Counted from the stretch's first letter, positions 31,548 through 39,509 are shown. The stretch: 40,878 nucleotides of DNA from Limiplasma sp964416065 (GCA_964416065.1 CAYQCL010000022.1:1-40878), one strand, 5' to 3'. Made by a program: numbers and translations. Notes: generated by a model from the letters alone, not told the origin.

Positions 31548-31584
31548 TCCGGCGCGCTTATGGCCTTTCGGCGTGCGCGCCGGA
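31548..31584 (-). terminator. GC hairpin downstream of the WG-repeat gene
   Basis: A perfect 10-bp stem TCCGGCGCGC/GCGCGCCGGA with a 17-base loop, 27 bases after the WG-repeat stop on the minus strand. It has no T run, so it may be a transcript-end protector more than a terminator. Confidence 0.5.
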
Positions 31585-31610
31585 GCATCCGGTTGCTGAG
31601 CGTGTGACGC

Positions 31611-32927
31611 TTACTTTACAGCCATCAGCGTGTCATCGACGATCACCGCGTTTGCGTTGTCGGTAATCTCGATGTCGTAGCTGTTGTATTCGGCGGGAAG
31701 CACTTCCTCGCCATGCCAGTCGACCAGTCCGTAGCTATCGCCTTTCTTGACAACGAGCAGGCTGCCGTCGCCGCCAGAGTACTCGCTGATCTCGTCAAAA
31801 TCGGTCTTGGTCAGGAGACCGTCCGCCGCGATGATGTAGAGCGATCCGTCGATATCGGGAAGCGTGAGGCTGCATCCGTGCTCGGTCACGCCGCTGCTGA
31901 GATACTTAACCTCGCAGGTCACATTGCCCTCCATGTCCACAAAGCCCACCTTGCCGTCCTTTTCGACACAGGCGTAGCCGTTGTTTACATAGCGGGTGAT
32001 GGTACCAAGCCCGAACCACTTCACATCGTCATACTCACAGGGAACCACGAGCTTGCCGCCCTGAATATCATACAGGCCGGTCAGTCCGTTGAGCTCAACG
32101 GGCGCGTAGCCGTCATAGATCGAGCCGATGGACTCGTATTCACAGGGAATCAGCTCGTTGCCGTCGCTATCGTACAGGCCGACGCCGCCGACCCTCGCCC
32201 AGACCTTGATATAGCCGTTATTGGTATCGACGCTCACGTTTGAGCAGCCCTCGCAAAGCACCTTGCCGTCGGCCAGGAACACAGCGTTGCCGTCCACGAC
32301 CTCATAGCCGTTGAACAGATATTCCACCTCGGCGTCCAGGGCGTTCAGATTCGCGTCGTAGACCGTGATTTTGTCATTGCGGTCCTCGATGAAGAGGTAG
32401 TCCCCATAGGGCGTGCAGCGTTCATACTGGTCGCGCGTAAGCGAACCGGCCAGGCGCCCGTCCGTCAGGTCATAGATGTCATAGCTGGTGACGATATAAT
32501 GCGTGCCGCCGCCGAAGAAGCCGCCGGAGTAATCGTAATCGTCGCTATCCGTCTCCTCCAAGATCACGGCCGCACACCACTTCGCGCTGAACATTTCAAA
32601 CGCCGCGTACTTGTAGTCGATAACCACATTGCCGTTGGCGTCCAGAAGCGCGTGATTGTTCAGGCCCTGCTCGTTGATGACTTCGAAAAAGCCATAGTCC
32701 GCGTGATCAAGGAAGCCGTACTCGCAGGGAATCAGCTCCTCGCCCACCGTATTGTAAAGGCCGTAGAGCCTTGTGTCATTGCTCTGTACGATCAGATAAT
32801 CCGTCTCGTCCACATATTCAATGTCATACACATCCGTGAGCACAGTCTCCAGCGTTACGCCGAGCGCCATCGCCGGCGCGCAGAGCGCAATCGCCAGCAC
32901 CATGAGCCATAGCAGTCCTTTTTTCAT
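31611..32927 (-). CDS. Exported WG-repeat protein
   Basis: A 438-residue protein with a signal peptide (LWLMVLAIALCAPAMA) and WG-type beta-propeller repeats: YGLYNTVGEELIPCEYG, VGLYDSDGNELIPCEYE, TGLYDIQGGKLVVPCEYD, VGFVDMEGNVTCEVKY and YGLVDWHGEEVLPAEYN. Each repeat pairs a G-L/F-Y/V-D turn with a P-x-E-Y end. WG-repeat proteins are found outside many bacterial cells, but their ligands are mostly unknown. It is strongly acidic. ATG 32927 follows GGAGGAG; the earlier in-frame start at 33032 lies on the promoter. It stands alone as a single-gene unit, divergent from the hydrolase-like gene. Confidence 0.88.
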   Translation of the reverse strand: MKKGLLWLMVLAIALCAPAMALGVTLETVLTDVYDIEYVDETDYLIVQSNDTRLYGLYNTVGEELIPCEYGFLDHADYGFFEVINEQGLNNHALLDANGNVVIDYKYAAFEMFSAKWCAAVILEETDSDDYDYSGGFFGGGTHYIVTSYDIYDLTDGRLAGSLTRDQYERCTPYGDYLFIEDRNDKITVYDANLNALDAEVEYLFNGYEVVDGNAVFLADGKVLCEGCSNVSVDTNNGYIKVWARVGGVGLYDSDGNELIPCEYESIGSIYDGYAPVELNGLTGLYDIQGGKLVVPCEYDDVKWFGLGTITRYVNNGYACVEKDGKVGFVDMEGNVTCEVKYLSSGVTEHGCSLTLPDIDGSLYIIAADGLLTKTDFDEISEYSGGDGSLLVVKKGDSYGLVDWHGEEVLPAEYNSYDIEITDNANAVIVDDTLMAVK

Positions 32928-33002
32928 GAAGTCTCCTCCTCTTTCCCTTAATTTTGGCCACAACGCGGCCCGCGGTTCGGGATCCCCTTGCCCGCGCTTT
33001 TT

Positions 33003-33032
33003 AGCATACCATATTGTTGTGGGTTTGATCAA
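33003..33032 (-). promoter_or_regulatory. Promoter of the WG-repeat gene
   Basis: TTGATC (33027-33032), 18 bases, TATGCT (33003-33008) preceded by TGG as an extended -10, on the minus strand. Confidence 0.65.
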
Positions 33033-33044
33033 TGTTTCTGTATG

Positions 33045-33073
33045 TTTACTTTTTCCTTAGGATTGTGTACAAT
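33045..33073 (+). promoter_or_regulatory. Promoter of the hydrolase-like / apgM pair
   Basis: TTTACT (33045-33050), 17 bases, TACAAT (33068-33073), 36 bases before the start codon. The -35 box is weak. It is back to back with the WG-repeat promoter, 12 bases apart. Confidence 0.55.
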
Positions 33074-33109
33074 ATTTGTTGGTGTATTTCCATATAGGAG
33101 GGCCTGCTC

Positions 33110-33898
33110 ATGACAAGGAAGCTTCCATTCGCTTTTTGCGTGCTATCGCTTTCTCTTTTCCTCTTTTCCTGCGCGTTCGCTGAGGTAACGATCACCATAA
33201 CGGACAGCGACGGCAGCACCGTCGAGGAGATGACGCCGTCAGCCGATCCCGCCGTCCCTGACGGGAGCGCGCGTGAGGCGTTCATCGACGGCATCATCAA
33301 TCTGGCCGAGGAAAAGTTCGACGCGGCCAATGGTCGGCCTCAGCGGGCCTATTACAGCAGCGATATTTACGTATGTAAAAACTTTACTGTTTATCTCTTC
33401 CGCCAAAACGCGGAAAGCTTCCGTATGGCCGAATATCCCGACGTTCCCCTTGTCATTCCTGACAATAAGCCGCGGGATGAATGTACCGACTATGTCTACG
33501 GCGTGGAATGGAAGGATGTCGCCGCCTCGGAGGGGAATCCCTTCTATGTCGCGGCCTCCTTCCGCTATGACACAAGTCTGAGCGATGAGGAAAACCGTGA
33601 GCTTGCGCGGGAATTCCTTAAGCAGGTTCAGCGCGGCGACTACTTCCAGATGGCCGCCAAGTATTATTATGGCGTTGGCGCGCACAGCATGATCTTCATC
33701 GCGGACTATGATCCCGATGCCGACAGCGTCCATTGGTGTGACAGCAACATGCGCGGCGCCACAATCGACGGTCTTCGTTACGGGTACGTGCAGTTTGACG
33801 CCGTCAAGGAGATCGATTGGTTTGTGGATGCTTTCTGTCGAAAGAAGTACGGCGCGACGCTCTACCGTTTGCGCGACGATATCGTTTGGGCCGAATAA
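33110..33898 (+). CDS. Exported protein, possible NlpC/P60-like cysteine hydrolase
   Basis: A 262-residue protein with a signal peptide (FCVLSLSLFLFSCAFAEV); cleavage after AFA is likely, and LFSC is a poor but possible lipobox. No family is recognised with certainty. The order of motifs recalls papain-fold amidases: Cys89 in DIYVCKNFTVYLF at the start of a helix, His192 in YYGVGAHSMIFIADYD, then VHWCDSN about 18 residues later, a plausible third catalytic residue. A region of about 70 residues between Cys and His is longer than usual. ATG 33110 has AGGAGG about eight bases before. It is followed after 22 bases by a phosphoglycerate-mutase-type gene, a pairing without an obvious reason. Confidence 0.55.
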   Translation: MTRKLPFAFCVLSLSLFLFSCAFAEVTITITDSDGSTVEEMTPSADPAVPDGSAREAFIDGIINLAEEKFDAANGRPQRAYYSSDIYVCKNFTVYLFRQNAESFRMAEYPDVPLVIPDNKPRDECTDYVYGVEWKDVAASEGNPFYVAASFRYDTSLSDEENRELAREFLKQVQRGDYFQMAAKYYYGVGAHSMIFIADYDPDADSVHWCDSNMRGATIDGLRYGYVQFDAVKEIDWFVDAFCRKKYGATLYRLRDDIVWAE

Positions 33899-33920
33899 AT
33901 TCGGAAAGGATGCGACTTTG

Positions 33921-35207
33921 ATGAAATACGTTCTTGTGATCGGCGATGGCATGGCCGATACCCATCTGCCCCAGCTTGCGGGAAAGACCCCCTTGGAGGC
34001 GCTTGCGCTTCCCGCCTTTGACCGCTGCGCGGGCTGCTTTTGCGGCCGCGCGCTGACTGTGCCCCATGGGATGCCTGCCGGAAGCGATACCGCCATTCTG
34101 AGCATTTTCGGCTATTCTCCGCGCAACTATTATACCGGTCGAAGCGTCCTGGAGGCCGCCGGCATGGGCGTGACGCTGCCGGAAGGGGCGATCAGCTTCC
34201 GCGTCAATCTCTGCGCTGTCACGCCGGATGACGACGGTCGGCTTGTCATCCACAGTCATAACGGCGGCAATATCCACGGCGAGGAAGCGGTTACGCTCAT
34301 GAACGACCTGCTTTCCGACGCGGCCTTCGACGCGCTGATGAAGCGTGCGGGGCTTGTGATCACCGTTACCGATACATTCCGCCATGTCGGCGTCATGATG
34401 TCCGACGTGACGGATCTCTCCGCCGTGCGTCTGACTGAGCCGCATAACGTGCTGGAGCAGCCTGTCGAGCCTCATCTGCCGCACATGGAGCGAGCAACGG
34501 AGGATGCTGCTGCCAAGAAGATGTGCGATGACATTCGCGCATTGATGCTGCGCAGCTATGAGGTGCTTAAGGATCACCCCATTAACCAGCGCCGTGTCAG
34601 CGAGGGAAAGCTCCCCGCCGACATGATCTGGCCCTGGGGCGCCGCGACGGCCGTCAAGCTTCCGCCCTTCCGGGAAAAATACGGGCATTATGGCTCCGTC
34701 ATCAGCGCCGTTCCGCTGGTTTGGGGAATCGCGGGGCTTGCCGGCCTCAAGACCCCCCATGTCGAGGGAGCCAATGGCGATCTCGACACCAACTATGAGG
34801 GCAAGGTGCAATGCGCGTTGGACGCTTTGGCCTCCGGAGATGATTTTGCCGCCGTTCACATCGAGGCGCCGGATGAGATGGCCCACGCGGGCGACCTTGG
34901 ACGCAAGCTTGAGGCGATCCAGAACGTCGAGAGCCGCGTCGTCGCGCCTATTCTTGACGAATTGACCGCACGCGGCGAGGATTTCCGTCTGCTGCTTCTA
35001 AGCGATCATCCTACCCTTCTCACCACACGCACGCATGACGGCAGTCCCGTACCCTACGCCGTATACGATAGCCGTACCGTCGACGCCGCGTTGAAGGCGG
35101 GCAGAAGGCTTCCCATGCGCAAATTCTGCGAGGAAGAGATGATGTGCGAGCCTGTGCTGATGGACGGAACCGATCTGATGAAGGTACTGTTCGAACAGCT
35201 GCCCTGA
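33921..35207 (+). CDS. apgM: Cofactor-independent phosphoglycerate mutase, ApgM type
   Basis: A 428-residue enzyme of the alkaline-phosphatase superfamily, archaeal-type 2,3-bisphosphoglycerate-independent phosphoglycerate mutase. The metal and nucleophile motifs are in place: VIGDGMAD at the start, MPAGSDTAILSIFGYSPRNY with the likely Ser nucleophile and Tyr-rich loop, HVGVMMSD, WPWGAATAVKLPPF, then VHIEAPDEMAHAGD and LLSDHPTLL near the end. It would interconvert 3- and 2-phosphoglycerate. A branch of this family found in bacteria has been proposed to be a homoserine kinase; no threonine gene is nearby to support that. ATG 33921 has AAAGGA ten bases upstream. Confidence 0.85.
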   Translation: MKYVLVIGDGMADTHLPQLAGKTPLEALALPAFDRCAGCFCGRALTVPHGMPAGSDTAILSIFGYSPRNYYTGRSVLEAAGMGVTLPEGAISFRVNLCAVTPDDDGRLVIHSHNGGNIHGEEAVTLMNDLLSDAAFDALMKRAGLVITVTDTFRHVGVMMSDVTDLSAVRLTEPHNVLEQPVEPHLPHMERATEDAAAKKMCDDIRALMLRSYEVLKDHPINQRRVSEGKLPADMIWPWGAATAVKLPPFREKYGHYGSVISAVPLVWGIAGLAGLKTPHVEGANGDLDTNYEGKVQCALDALASGDDFAAVHIEAPDEMAHAGDLGRKLEAIQNVESRVVAPILDELTARGEDFRLLLLSDHPTLLTTRTHDGSPVPYAVYDSRTVDAALKAGRRLPMRKFCEEEMMCEPVLMDGTDLMKVLFEQLP

Positions 35208-35240
35208 GAGAATTTTCGATTGGGGTTTTTCAGGAGACGT

Positions 35241-35271
35241 AAAAAAGCCATGTGAGTTTCATCACACGGCT
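35241..35271 (-). terminator. Terminator of the ribosomal operon (end of the repeat element)
   Basis: Read on the minus strand, AGCCGTGTGA pairs with TCACATGGCT over a six-base loop with one mismatch, then T6. This is the first good T run after rpmJ, some 210 bases past its stop, so the rpmJ transcript would include the whole repeat. Confidence 0.75.
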
Positions 35272-35439
35272 CAGGGTATCGACAAAGTACCAGGGTGCAG
35301 GGGACTTAGTCCCCTGCCAGGATCTGGGCCAGAGTCCCAGAAACCTTACGCCGCAGCGCTTTCAAGCGAGAGATGCGCCGACCCATCTGGGTCGGCGCTG
35401 CGGCTCTTTGCGTATCTATGGGGTTTGTCGACAGTCTGA

Positions 35440-35469
35440 AGCCGTGTAAGTTTCATCACACGGCTTTTT
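35440..35469 (+). terminator. Terminator for apgM (right end of the repeat element)
   Basis: AGCCGTGT (35440-35447) pairs with ACACGGCT (35458-35465), followed by a T run (35465-35469); AGTCTGA/TCAGACT extends the stem with a bulge. It ends 10 bases before the rpmJ stop. Confidence 0.7.
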
Positions 35470-35479
35470 CAGACTCTTA

Positions 35480-35593
35480 TCAGCCCTGCTTCTGCTTGTG
35501 CTTGGGATTCTCGCAAATCACCATCACGCGGCCCTTGCGCTTGATGATCTTGCACTTTTCACACATGGGCTTGACCGAGGGACGTACCTTCAT
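35480..35593 (-). CDS. rpmJ: Ribosomal protein L36 (bL36)
   Basis: A 37-residue basic protein with the zinc-type ligand pattern of bL36: MCEKCKIIKRKGRVMVIC with Cys, Cys and Cys, then ENPKHKQKQG with the His. It belongs to the large ribosomal subunit. ATG 35593 has AAGGAGG upstream; an in-frame extension to 35680 is not typical. It follows infA, as usual, but the expected rpsM, rpsK, rpsD, rpoA and rplQ do not follow. Instead the operon ends here in a repeat element. Confidence 0.97.
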   Translation of the reverse strand: MKVRPSVKPMCEKCKIIKRKGRVMVICENPKHKQKQG

Positions 35594-35648
35594 GCTGGTT
35601 TCCTCCTTCATTAGACGGCCGCAAGCCGACCGTAGAATCTCGCTTGCT

Positions 35649-35870
35649 TTAGTTCTTGCTGCGCCACGTAATGCGGCCACGGGTGAGGTCGTAAGGCGAA
35701 AGCTCGACCGTCACCTTATCCCCGGGATAGATGCGGATGAAGTTCATGCGCATTTTACCCGAAATCTGTGCCATGATCCGGTGGCCGCCGGGGAGCTCCA
35801 CTTTAAAGTTCGCGTTGGGAAGCGCCTCGATGACCGTGCCTTCCATTTCGATGACATCACTCTTGGACAA
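35649..35870 (-). CDS. infA: Translation initiation factor IF-1
   Basis: A 73-residue S1-like OB-fold protein: DVIEMEGTVIEALPNANFKV, LPGGHRIMAQISGKMRMNFI and RIYPGDKVTVELSPYDLTRG. It binds the A site of the 30S subunit during initiation. The start is TTG at 35870 (residues read SKSDVIEME) with GGAGG nine bases upstream, a rare start codon that fits the conserved N-terminus. It overlaps the KOW-domain gene by 14 bases and lies 55 bases before rpmJ. Confidence 0.97.
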   Translation of the reverse strand: MSKSDVIEMEGTVIEALPNANFKVELPGGHRIMAQISGKMRMNFIRIYPGDKVTVELSPYDLTRGRITWRSKN

Positions 35871-36207
35871 ACGCGCATTCCTCCTTCTCCTTCTTCTCTC
35901 GCGCGGGCTTGCGCGCGAAATCGGTTTTGGTCTCGTAGGCCTCTCTTGCCGCCCTCAATGCCTTGCGGATATCGCTGTCGGCGATTGAACCGCCGCTCTC
36001 CCCTCTGCCCGACACGGGGATCATCAGGGGCAGTGTCCGCAGGTGCTTTGTCTGCTTCTTTTTTGGCTTTGCCAGCCTGCGCGTCTCTCCATCACAGAGA
36101 AGGACATAGCGCTCGTCCTGTACGTCCATAATAGCGTACCAGCGACCCGCGTCATGTCCCCGCGTAGAGATTACCACGCGCCCTGGCTCGGTCGGCTTCG
36201 CTTTCAC
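35857..36207 (-). CDS. KOW-domain RNA-binding protein
   Basis: A 116-residue basic protein. Residues 5-45 form a KOW motif of the L14e/L6e type (PGRVVISTRGHDAGRWYAIM, then RYVLLCDGETRRLAKPKKKQ). The second half is Arg/Lys/Glu-rich without a known domain. Genes of this type commonly lie between map and infA in Clostridia and are thought to bind ribosomal RNA; the exact role is unknown. The start GTG 36207 overlaps the map stop (GTGA), with GGAGG upstream; the 3' end overlaps infA. It is the longer form of the family, with an added tail of about 30 residues (EAYETKTDFARKPAREKKEK). Confidence 0.85.
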   Translation of the reverse strand: MKAKPTEPGRVVISTRGHDAGRWYAIMDVQDERYVLLCDGETRRLAKPKKKQTKHLRTLPLMIPVSGRGESGGSIADSDIRKALRAAREAYETKTDFARKPAREKKEKEECAFVQE

Positions 36208-36983
36208 TCGGCTTCCTCCGTCAGGACATAGCCCGGGTAGGTCAGAAGCTCGGGCAAACCATGCTCGTTAATGGCGACGGTGTGCTCGTAGTGCGAGCAC
36301 ACGCTGCCATCCTCGGTAACGATCGTCCATCCGTCCTCCAGCTCGGCGACATGATAATCGCCCATGGCGATCATCGGCTCGATGGCGAGCGTCATACCGG
36401 GACGAAGCCGCGTGCCGTGACCGGGCTTTCCGAAATTGGGAACGCTCGGCTCCTCGTGCATGCTTCGGCCGATGCCGTGGCCCGTGAGGTCGCGCACAAC
36501 GCCATAGCCAAAGCTTTCGGCGTAGGTCTGCACCGCGTGGCCGATATCGCCCAGATGATTGCCCACGATGGCCTTTCTGGCCCCCTTGAAGAAGCTTTCC
36601 TCCGTCGCGTCAATCAGCTTACGGTTTTCCGGAGAAATTTCTCCAACGCCCACGGTAAAGGCGCTGTCAGAATGCCAGCCGTCAAGGATCAGCCCACAGT
36701 CGATGGAGAGCACATCGCCCTCCTTGAGGATGGTATCATCCGAGGGAATGCCATGCACAACCTCGTCGTTAACCGAGGCGCAGATGCTGGCCGGATATCC
36801 CTGATAGTCCAAAAAGGACGGAATCGCTTTGTGCTTGCGGATGAGCTGTTCGGCATACACGTCAAGCTCCGTTGTGCTCATCCCCGGCTTAATCGCTTCC
36901 TTCAGGCGGCAGAGCACCTCATAAAGAAGCGCTCCGGATTTGCGCATCAAATCCAGTTGCTGTGCGTTTTTGAGATAAATCAT
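36204..36983 (-). CDS. map: Methionine aminopeptidase, type I
   Basis: A 259-residue enzyme that removes the first methionine from new proteins. All five metal ligands of the pita-bread fold can be placed: the Asp residues in SIDCGLILDGWHSDSAFTV, the His in LTGHGIGRSMHEEPSVPNFG, the Glu in LAIEPMIAMGD and the last Glu in HTVAINEHGLPELLT. SICASVNDEVVHGIP holds the substrate His. Length fits the short bacterial type Ia. ATG 36983 overlaps the adk stop by four bases. It is part of the secY-adk-map-KOW-infA-rpmJ order common in Bacillota. Confidence 0.97.
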   Translation of the reverse strand: MIYLKNAQQLDLMRKSGALLYEVLCRLKEAIKPGMSTTELDVYAEQLIRKHKAIPSFLDYQGYPASICASVNDEVVHGIPSDDTILKEGDVLSIDCGLILDGWHSDSAFTVGVGEISPENRKLIDATEESFFKGARKAIVGNHLGDIGHAVQTYAESFGYGVVRDLTGHGIGRSMHEEPSVPNFGKPGHGTRLRPGMTLAIEPMIAMGDYHVAELEDGWTIVTEDGSVCSHYEHTVAINEHGLPELLTYPGYVLTEEAE

Positions 36984-37609
36984 GAGATCGCCTCAAGGGT
37001 TTTGAAGATTTCCTCGCTGATCTCCTCCAGGCTCAGGGCGCCGCCAATGGTTTTCAGCAGTCCTTCTGCCCGATAGTGGTCAATCAGCGGCGCAGTCTTC
37101 TGATGATAGACCTGAAGCCGATTGAGAACCGTCTCGGCCCTGTCGTCGTCGCGCTGGATCAGCGTCGCGCCGTCCGCCTTGCAGGTGGTCTCGCCATTGA
37201 GGCGATCCACATGATAAGGCGCGCCGCATACCGGACACACGCGGCGTCCGCTCAGACGCTTGACGAGCACCTCGTCAGGTACTTCAAGATCGATGACAGC
37301 ATCAATCTTGGCAAAGGCGGCAAGCGCTTTGGCCTGCTCTACCGTGCGGGGGAAGCCATCGAGGATATATCCCTTTTTGCAGTCGTCCTCAGCCAGACGT
37401 TCCCTGACGATGCTGATCACAACGTCGTCGGGCACAAGCTGGCCCTTGTCCATGTATTCCTTTGCTTTCAGGCCGGTCGGGGTCTTAACGGCAATCGCCG
37501 CGCGCAGCATATCTCCCGTTGAAACCTGGGGAATCCCCAGCTTGCGGCAGACGATCTGCGCCTGTGTACCCTTGCCCGCACCCGGAGGTCCAAGGAAAAT
37601 GATGTTCAT
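36980..37609 (-). CDS. adk: Adenylate kinase
   Basis: A 209-residue long-lid adenylate kinase (ATP + AMP to 2 ADP). It has the P-loop GPPGAGKGTQA, VSTGDMLRAAI, GYILDGFPRTVEQAKAL and RLSGRRVCPVCGAPYHV. The lid has a zinc site with Cys-X2-Cys and Cys-X2-Asp (VCPVCG, TTCKADG), the form in which the fourth ligand is Asp, as in several Gram-positive enzymes. ATG 37609 follows AGGAGG. A gap of 152 bases with its own promoter separates it from secY, so adk and the downstream genes can be transcribed separately from the ribosomal proteins. Confidence 0.97.
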   Translation of the reverse strand: MNIIFLGPPGAGKGTQAQIVCRKLGIPQVSTGDMLRAAIAVKTPTGLKAKEYMDKGQLVPDDVVISIVRERLAEDDCKKGYILDGFPRTVEQAKALAAFAKIDAVIDLEVPDEVLVKRLSGRRVCPVCGAPYHVDRLNGETTCKADGATLIQRDDDRAETVLNRLQVYHQKTAPLIDHYRAEGLLKTIGGALSLEEISEEIFKTLEAIS

Positions 37610-37683
37610 ACCGCTTCCTCCTTTACAAAGCTCTGTCGCCGACTCCCTTACGGATGAAGGCCGCTAATGCACGGCACTCTTAC

Positions 37684-37715
37684 AGTATACCACAAAAGCG
37701 ATAAATGTGCACGTG
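37684..37715 (-). promoter_or_regulatory. Internal promoter before adk
   Basis: On the minus strand TGG precedes TATACT (37684-37689), an extended -10. The -35 region is poor. It lies about 75 bases before adk, in the gap after secY. Confidence 0.55.
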
Positions 37716-37761
37716 CCGCGCCTTAGCGGCGCATCATTCGTTCATTTCCGCGCCTACGGGA

Positions 37762-39054
37762 TCAGGAAATGGTTTCGTAGTTGCGGCTGACAAGCAGGTC
37801 ATCAAGCTGACGCTTCGTCTCCAGCACAACGCTCACGGCGATCAGAATGCTGCTTGCCGCGAAGGGAATCTGCGTTTGCAGACCCAGCGTGAAGAGCGTA
37901 GGCACGGTAGCCAGCACAGCCAAGAACAACGCGGCGAACAGGGTCAGACGGTTGTTGATCCGGCGCAGGTAATCCGCAGTGGGCTTACCGGGACGCACGG
38001 ACGGGATCGCACCGCCCTGCTGCTGAATATTCTTCGCCATCTCATCCGGCTGGAAGGAGATGGATGTGTAGAAGTAGGTGAATGCGATGATCAGAAGCGC
38101 CGTGATGATGAGGTACAGCGGGCTTCCGGAGCTCATGTACCTGGACCACCAGATGGTGGCGTTTCCATTGGTTCCGCTCACCATCTGAATGATGGTGCCG
38201 GGGAACGCCATGAACGAGTAAGCGAAGATCAGCGGAAGCACGCCCACGCTGACAACCTTCATCGGGATCACGCTGTTCTGTCCGCCGTACATCTTGCGGC
38301 CGCTCACCCGCTTGGCGAAGTGGACGTTAATGCGGCGAACGCCCATATCAACAAAGGTAACGACCACGATCATGAACAGCGTCACGAGAATCACGGCCAG
38401 CAGCGTCAGCCAAGGCGTCAGCGAGGTTGCCGTGAAGGCGTTGCCGATCAGCTGGACATAGCCGTTGAAGAGGTTGGAAACGATACCCGCGAAGATGAGC
38501 AGCGAGATGCCGTTGCCAATGCCCTTCTCTGTGATGCGTTCGCCGATCCACATGGCCAGCGCGGTACCGGCGGCCATGCTCACGCCAACCAGAACCGTGT
38601 TATACCAGCCGGACTTAATGTAGCCCAGACCGGCCACCAGGCCGATCGCCTGGATGACGGCCAGGCCGACCGTCACATAACGGGTGATCTGCGCAATCTT
38701 CTTTTGTCCGTCAGGCCCGCTCTTCTGCAAACGCTCAAGAGCGGGGATCGCGATAGTCAGAAGCTGCATGATAATAGATGAGTTGATATATGGGGTAATA
38801 CCCATGGCCATGATGGTCATGTTCTGGAAGTTTGATCCAGTCATCATGTTGACCAGATCAAACAGTGGAAGATCCTGCGACCCCATCGACGACTGCACGA
38901 GGGCGTAATCAACGCCCGGCGCAGGAATGACGCCGACCAGACGGAAAACCACCAGCATGAAGAAGGTGTAGATCAGCTTCTTACGGATGTCCTCGACCTT
39001 CCATGTATTGCGAAGGGATTGCCAAATCCCGACCTTATTGGGGTTTCTGGCCAT
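37762..39054 (-). CDS. secY: Preprotein translocase subunit SecY
   Basis: A 430-residue membrane channel with ten spans. Signatures: IRKKLIYTFFMLVVFRLVGV with IPAPGVDY, the plug-region LVNMMTGSNFQNMTIMAMGI and TPYINSSIIMQLLTIAIPAL, and the cytoplasmic loop GVRRINVHFAKRVSGRKMYG that meets SecA or the ribosome. GVLPLIFAYSFMAFPGTI is in the later half. It forms the protein export pore with SecE and SecG. ATG 39054 comes directly after the rplO stop (one base between), with GAGGTGA as binding site inside the rplO end. Confidence 0.98.
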   Translation of the reverse strand: MARNPNKVGIWQSLRNTWKVEDIRKKLIYTFFMLVVFRLVGVIPAPGVDYALVQSSMGSQDLPLFDLVNMMTGSNFQNMTIMAMGITPYINSSIIMQLLTIAIPALERLQKSGPDGQKKIAQITRYVTVGLAVIQAIGLVAGLGYIKSGWYNTVLVGVSMAAGTALAMWIGERITEKGIGNGISLLIFAGIVSNLFNGYVQLIGNAFTATSLTPWLTLLAVILVTLFMIVVVTFVDMGVRRINVHFAKRVSGRKMYGGQNSVIPMKVVSVGVLPLIFAYSFMAFPGTIIQMVSGTNGNATIWWSRYMSSGSPLYLIITALLIIAFTYFYTSISFQPDEMAKNIQQQGGAIPSVRPGKPTADYLRRINNRLTLFAALFLAVLATVPTLFTLGLQTQIPFAASSILIAVSVVLETKRQLDDLLVSRNYETIS

Positions 39055-39055
39055 C

Positions 39056-39496
39056 TTACTTCACCTCGGCTTTCCCGCCGAGGGCCTCGATCTTCTCCTT
39101 GGCCGATTCGGTGAACTTAGCGGCTTCCACGGTGAGCTTTTTAGTCAGCTCGCCGGAGCCCAGAATCTTCACCCCATCCAGCGTTTTCTTGATGATCTTG
39201 GCTTCCTTGAGCAAATCGGCGGTCACGATGGTGCCATTCTCAAACACTTCCAGCTGACCGACATTCACGGTCGCGTACTCGGTGCGGAAGATGTTGGTAA
39301 AGCCACTCTTCGGAACGCGGCGGTACAAGGGCATCTGGCCGCCCTCAAAGCCCGGACGCTTGCCGCCGCCAGAGCGGGCCTTGGCGCCCTTGTGACCCTT
39401 ACCGGAGGTCTTACCCAGACCGGAGCCGACGCCTCGACCGAGACGCTTCGGCGCGGTGGTGGAACCCGCGGCAGGTTTAAGCTCGTGCAGTTTCAT
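39056..39496 (-). CDS. rplO: Ribosomal protein L15 (uL15)
   Basis: A 146-residue protein of the large subunit. MKLHELKPAAGS at the N-terminus, the Gly/Lys-rich GRGVGSGLGKTSGKGHKGAK with RSGGGKRPGFEGGQMPLYRR, and the C-terminal globular part ILGSGELTKKLTVEA are all as expected. It lies between rpmD and secY in standard order. Confidence 0.98.
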   Translation of the reverse strand: MKLHELKPAAGSTTAPKRLGRGVGSGLGKTSGKGHKGAKARSGGGKRPGFEGGQMPLYRRVPKSGFTNIFRTEYATVNVGQLEVFENGTIVTADLLKEAKIIKKTLDGVKILGSGELTKKLTVEAAKFTESAKEKIEALGGKAEVK

Positions 39497-39509
39497 TTGG
39501 GTTCCCTCC

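Larger units (their letters stand above)
35241..35470. mobile_element. MITE-like element with terminal inverted repeats; copy B of the dispersed repeat
   Basis: The two ends are imperfect inverted copies of about 45 bases: each reads AAAAAGCC, TGTGA, ACACGGCT, CAG and TCGACAAA inwards. The inner part matches 28772-28914. It is full of pairings: GCAGGGGACT/AGTCCCCTGC, CTGGG/CCCAG, and a branched fold with GCCGCA/TGCGGC closing over CGCTT/AAGCG and GCCGACCC/GGGTCGGC. No protein is encoded and no clear target-site duplication was found. Each end hairpin has a T run pointing outwards, so the element ends work as terminators for apgM and rpmJ. Confidence 0.6.

Noticed and set aside
31299..31607. 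Possible small plus-strand gene after lrgB
   Set aside because: The frame runs straight through the terminator hairpin and a GC-rich palindrome; no ribosome binding site and no domain.
33804..34886. Minus-strand open frame opposite apgM
   Set aside because: Antisense to a conserved enzyme gene; His/Gly/Arg-rich composition typical of shadow frames here.
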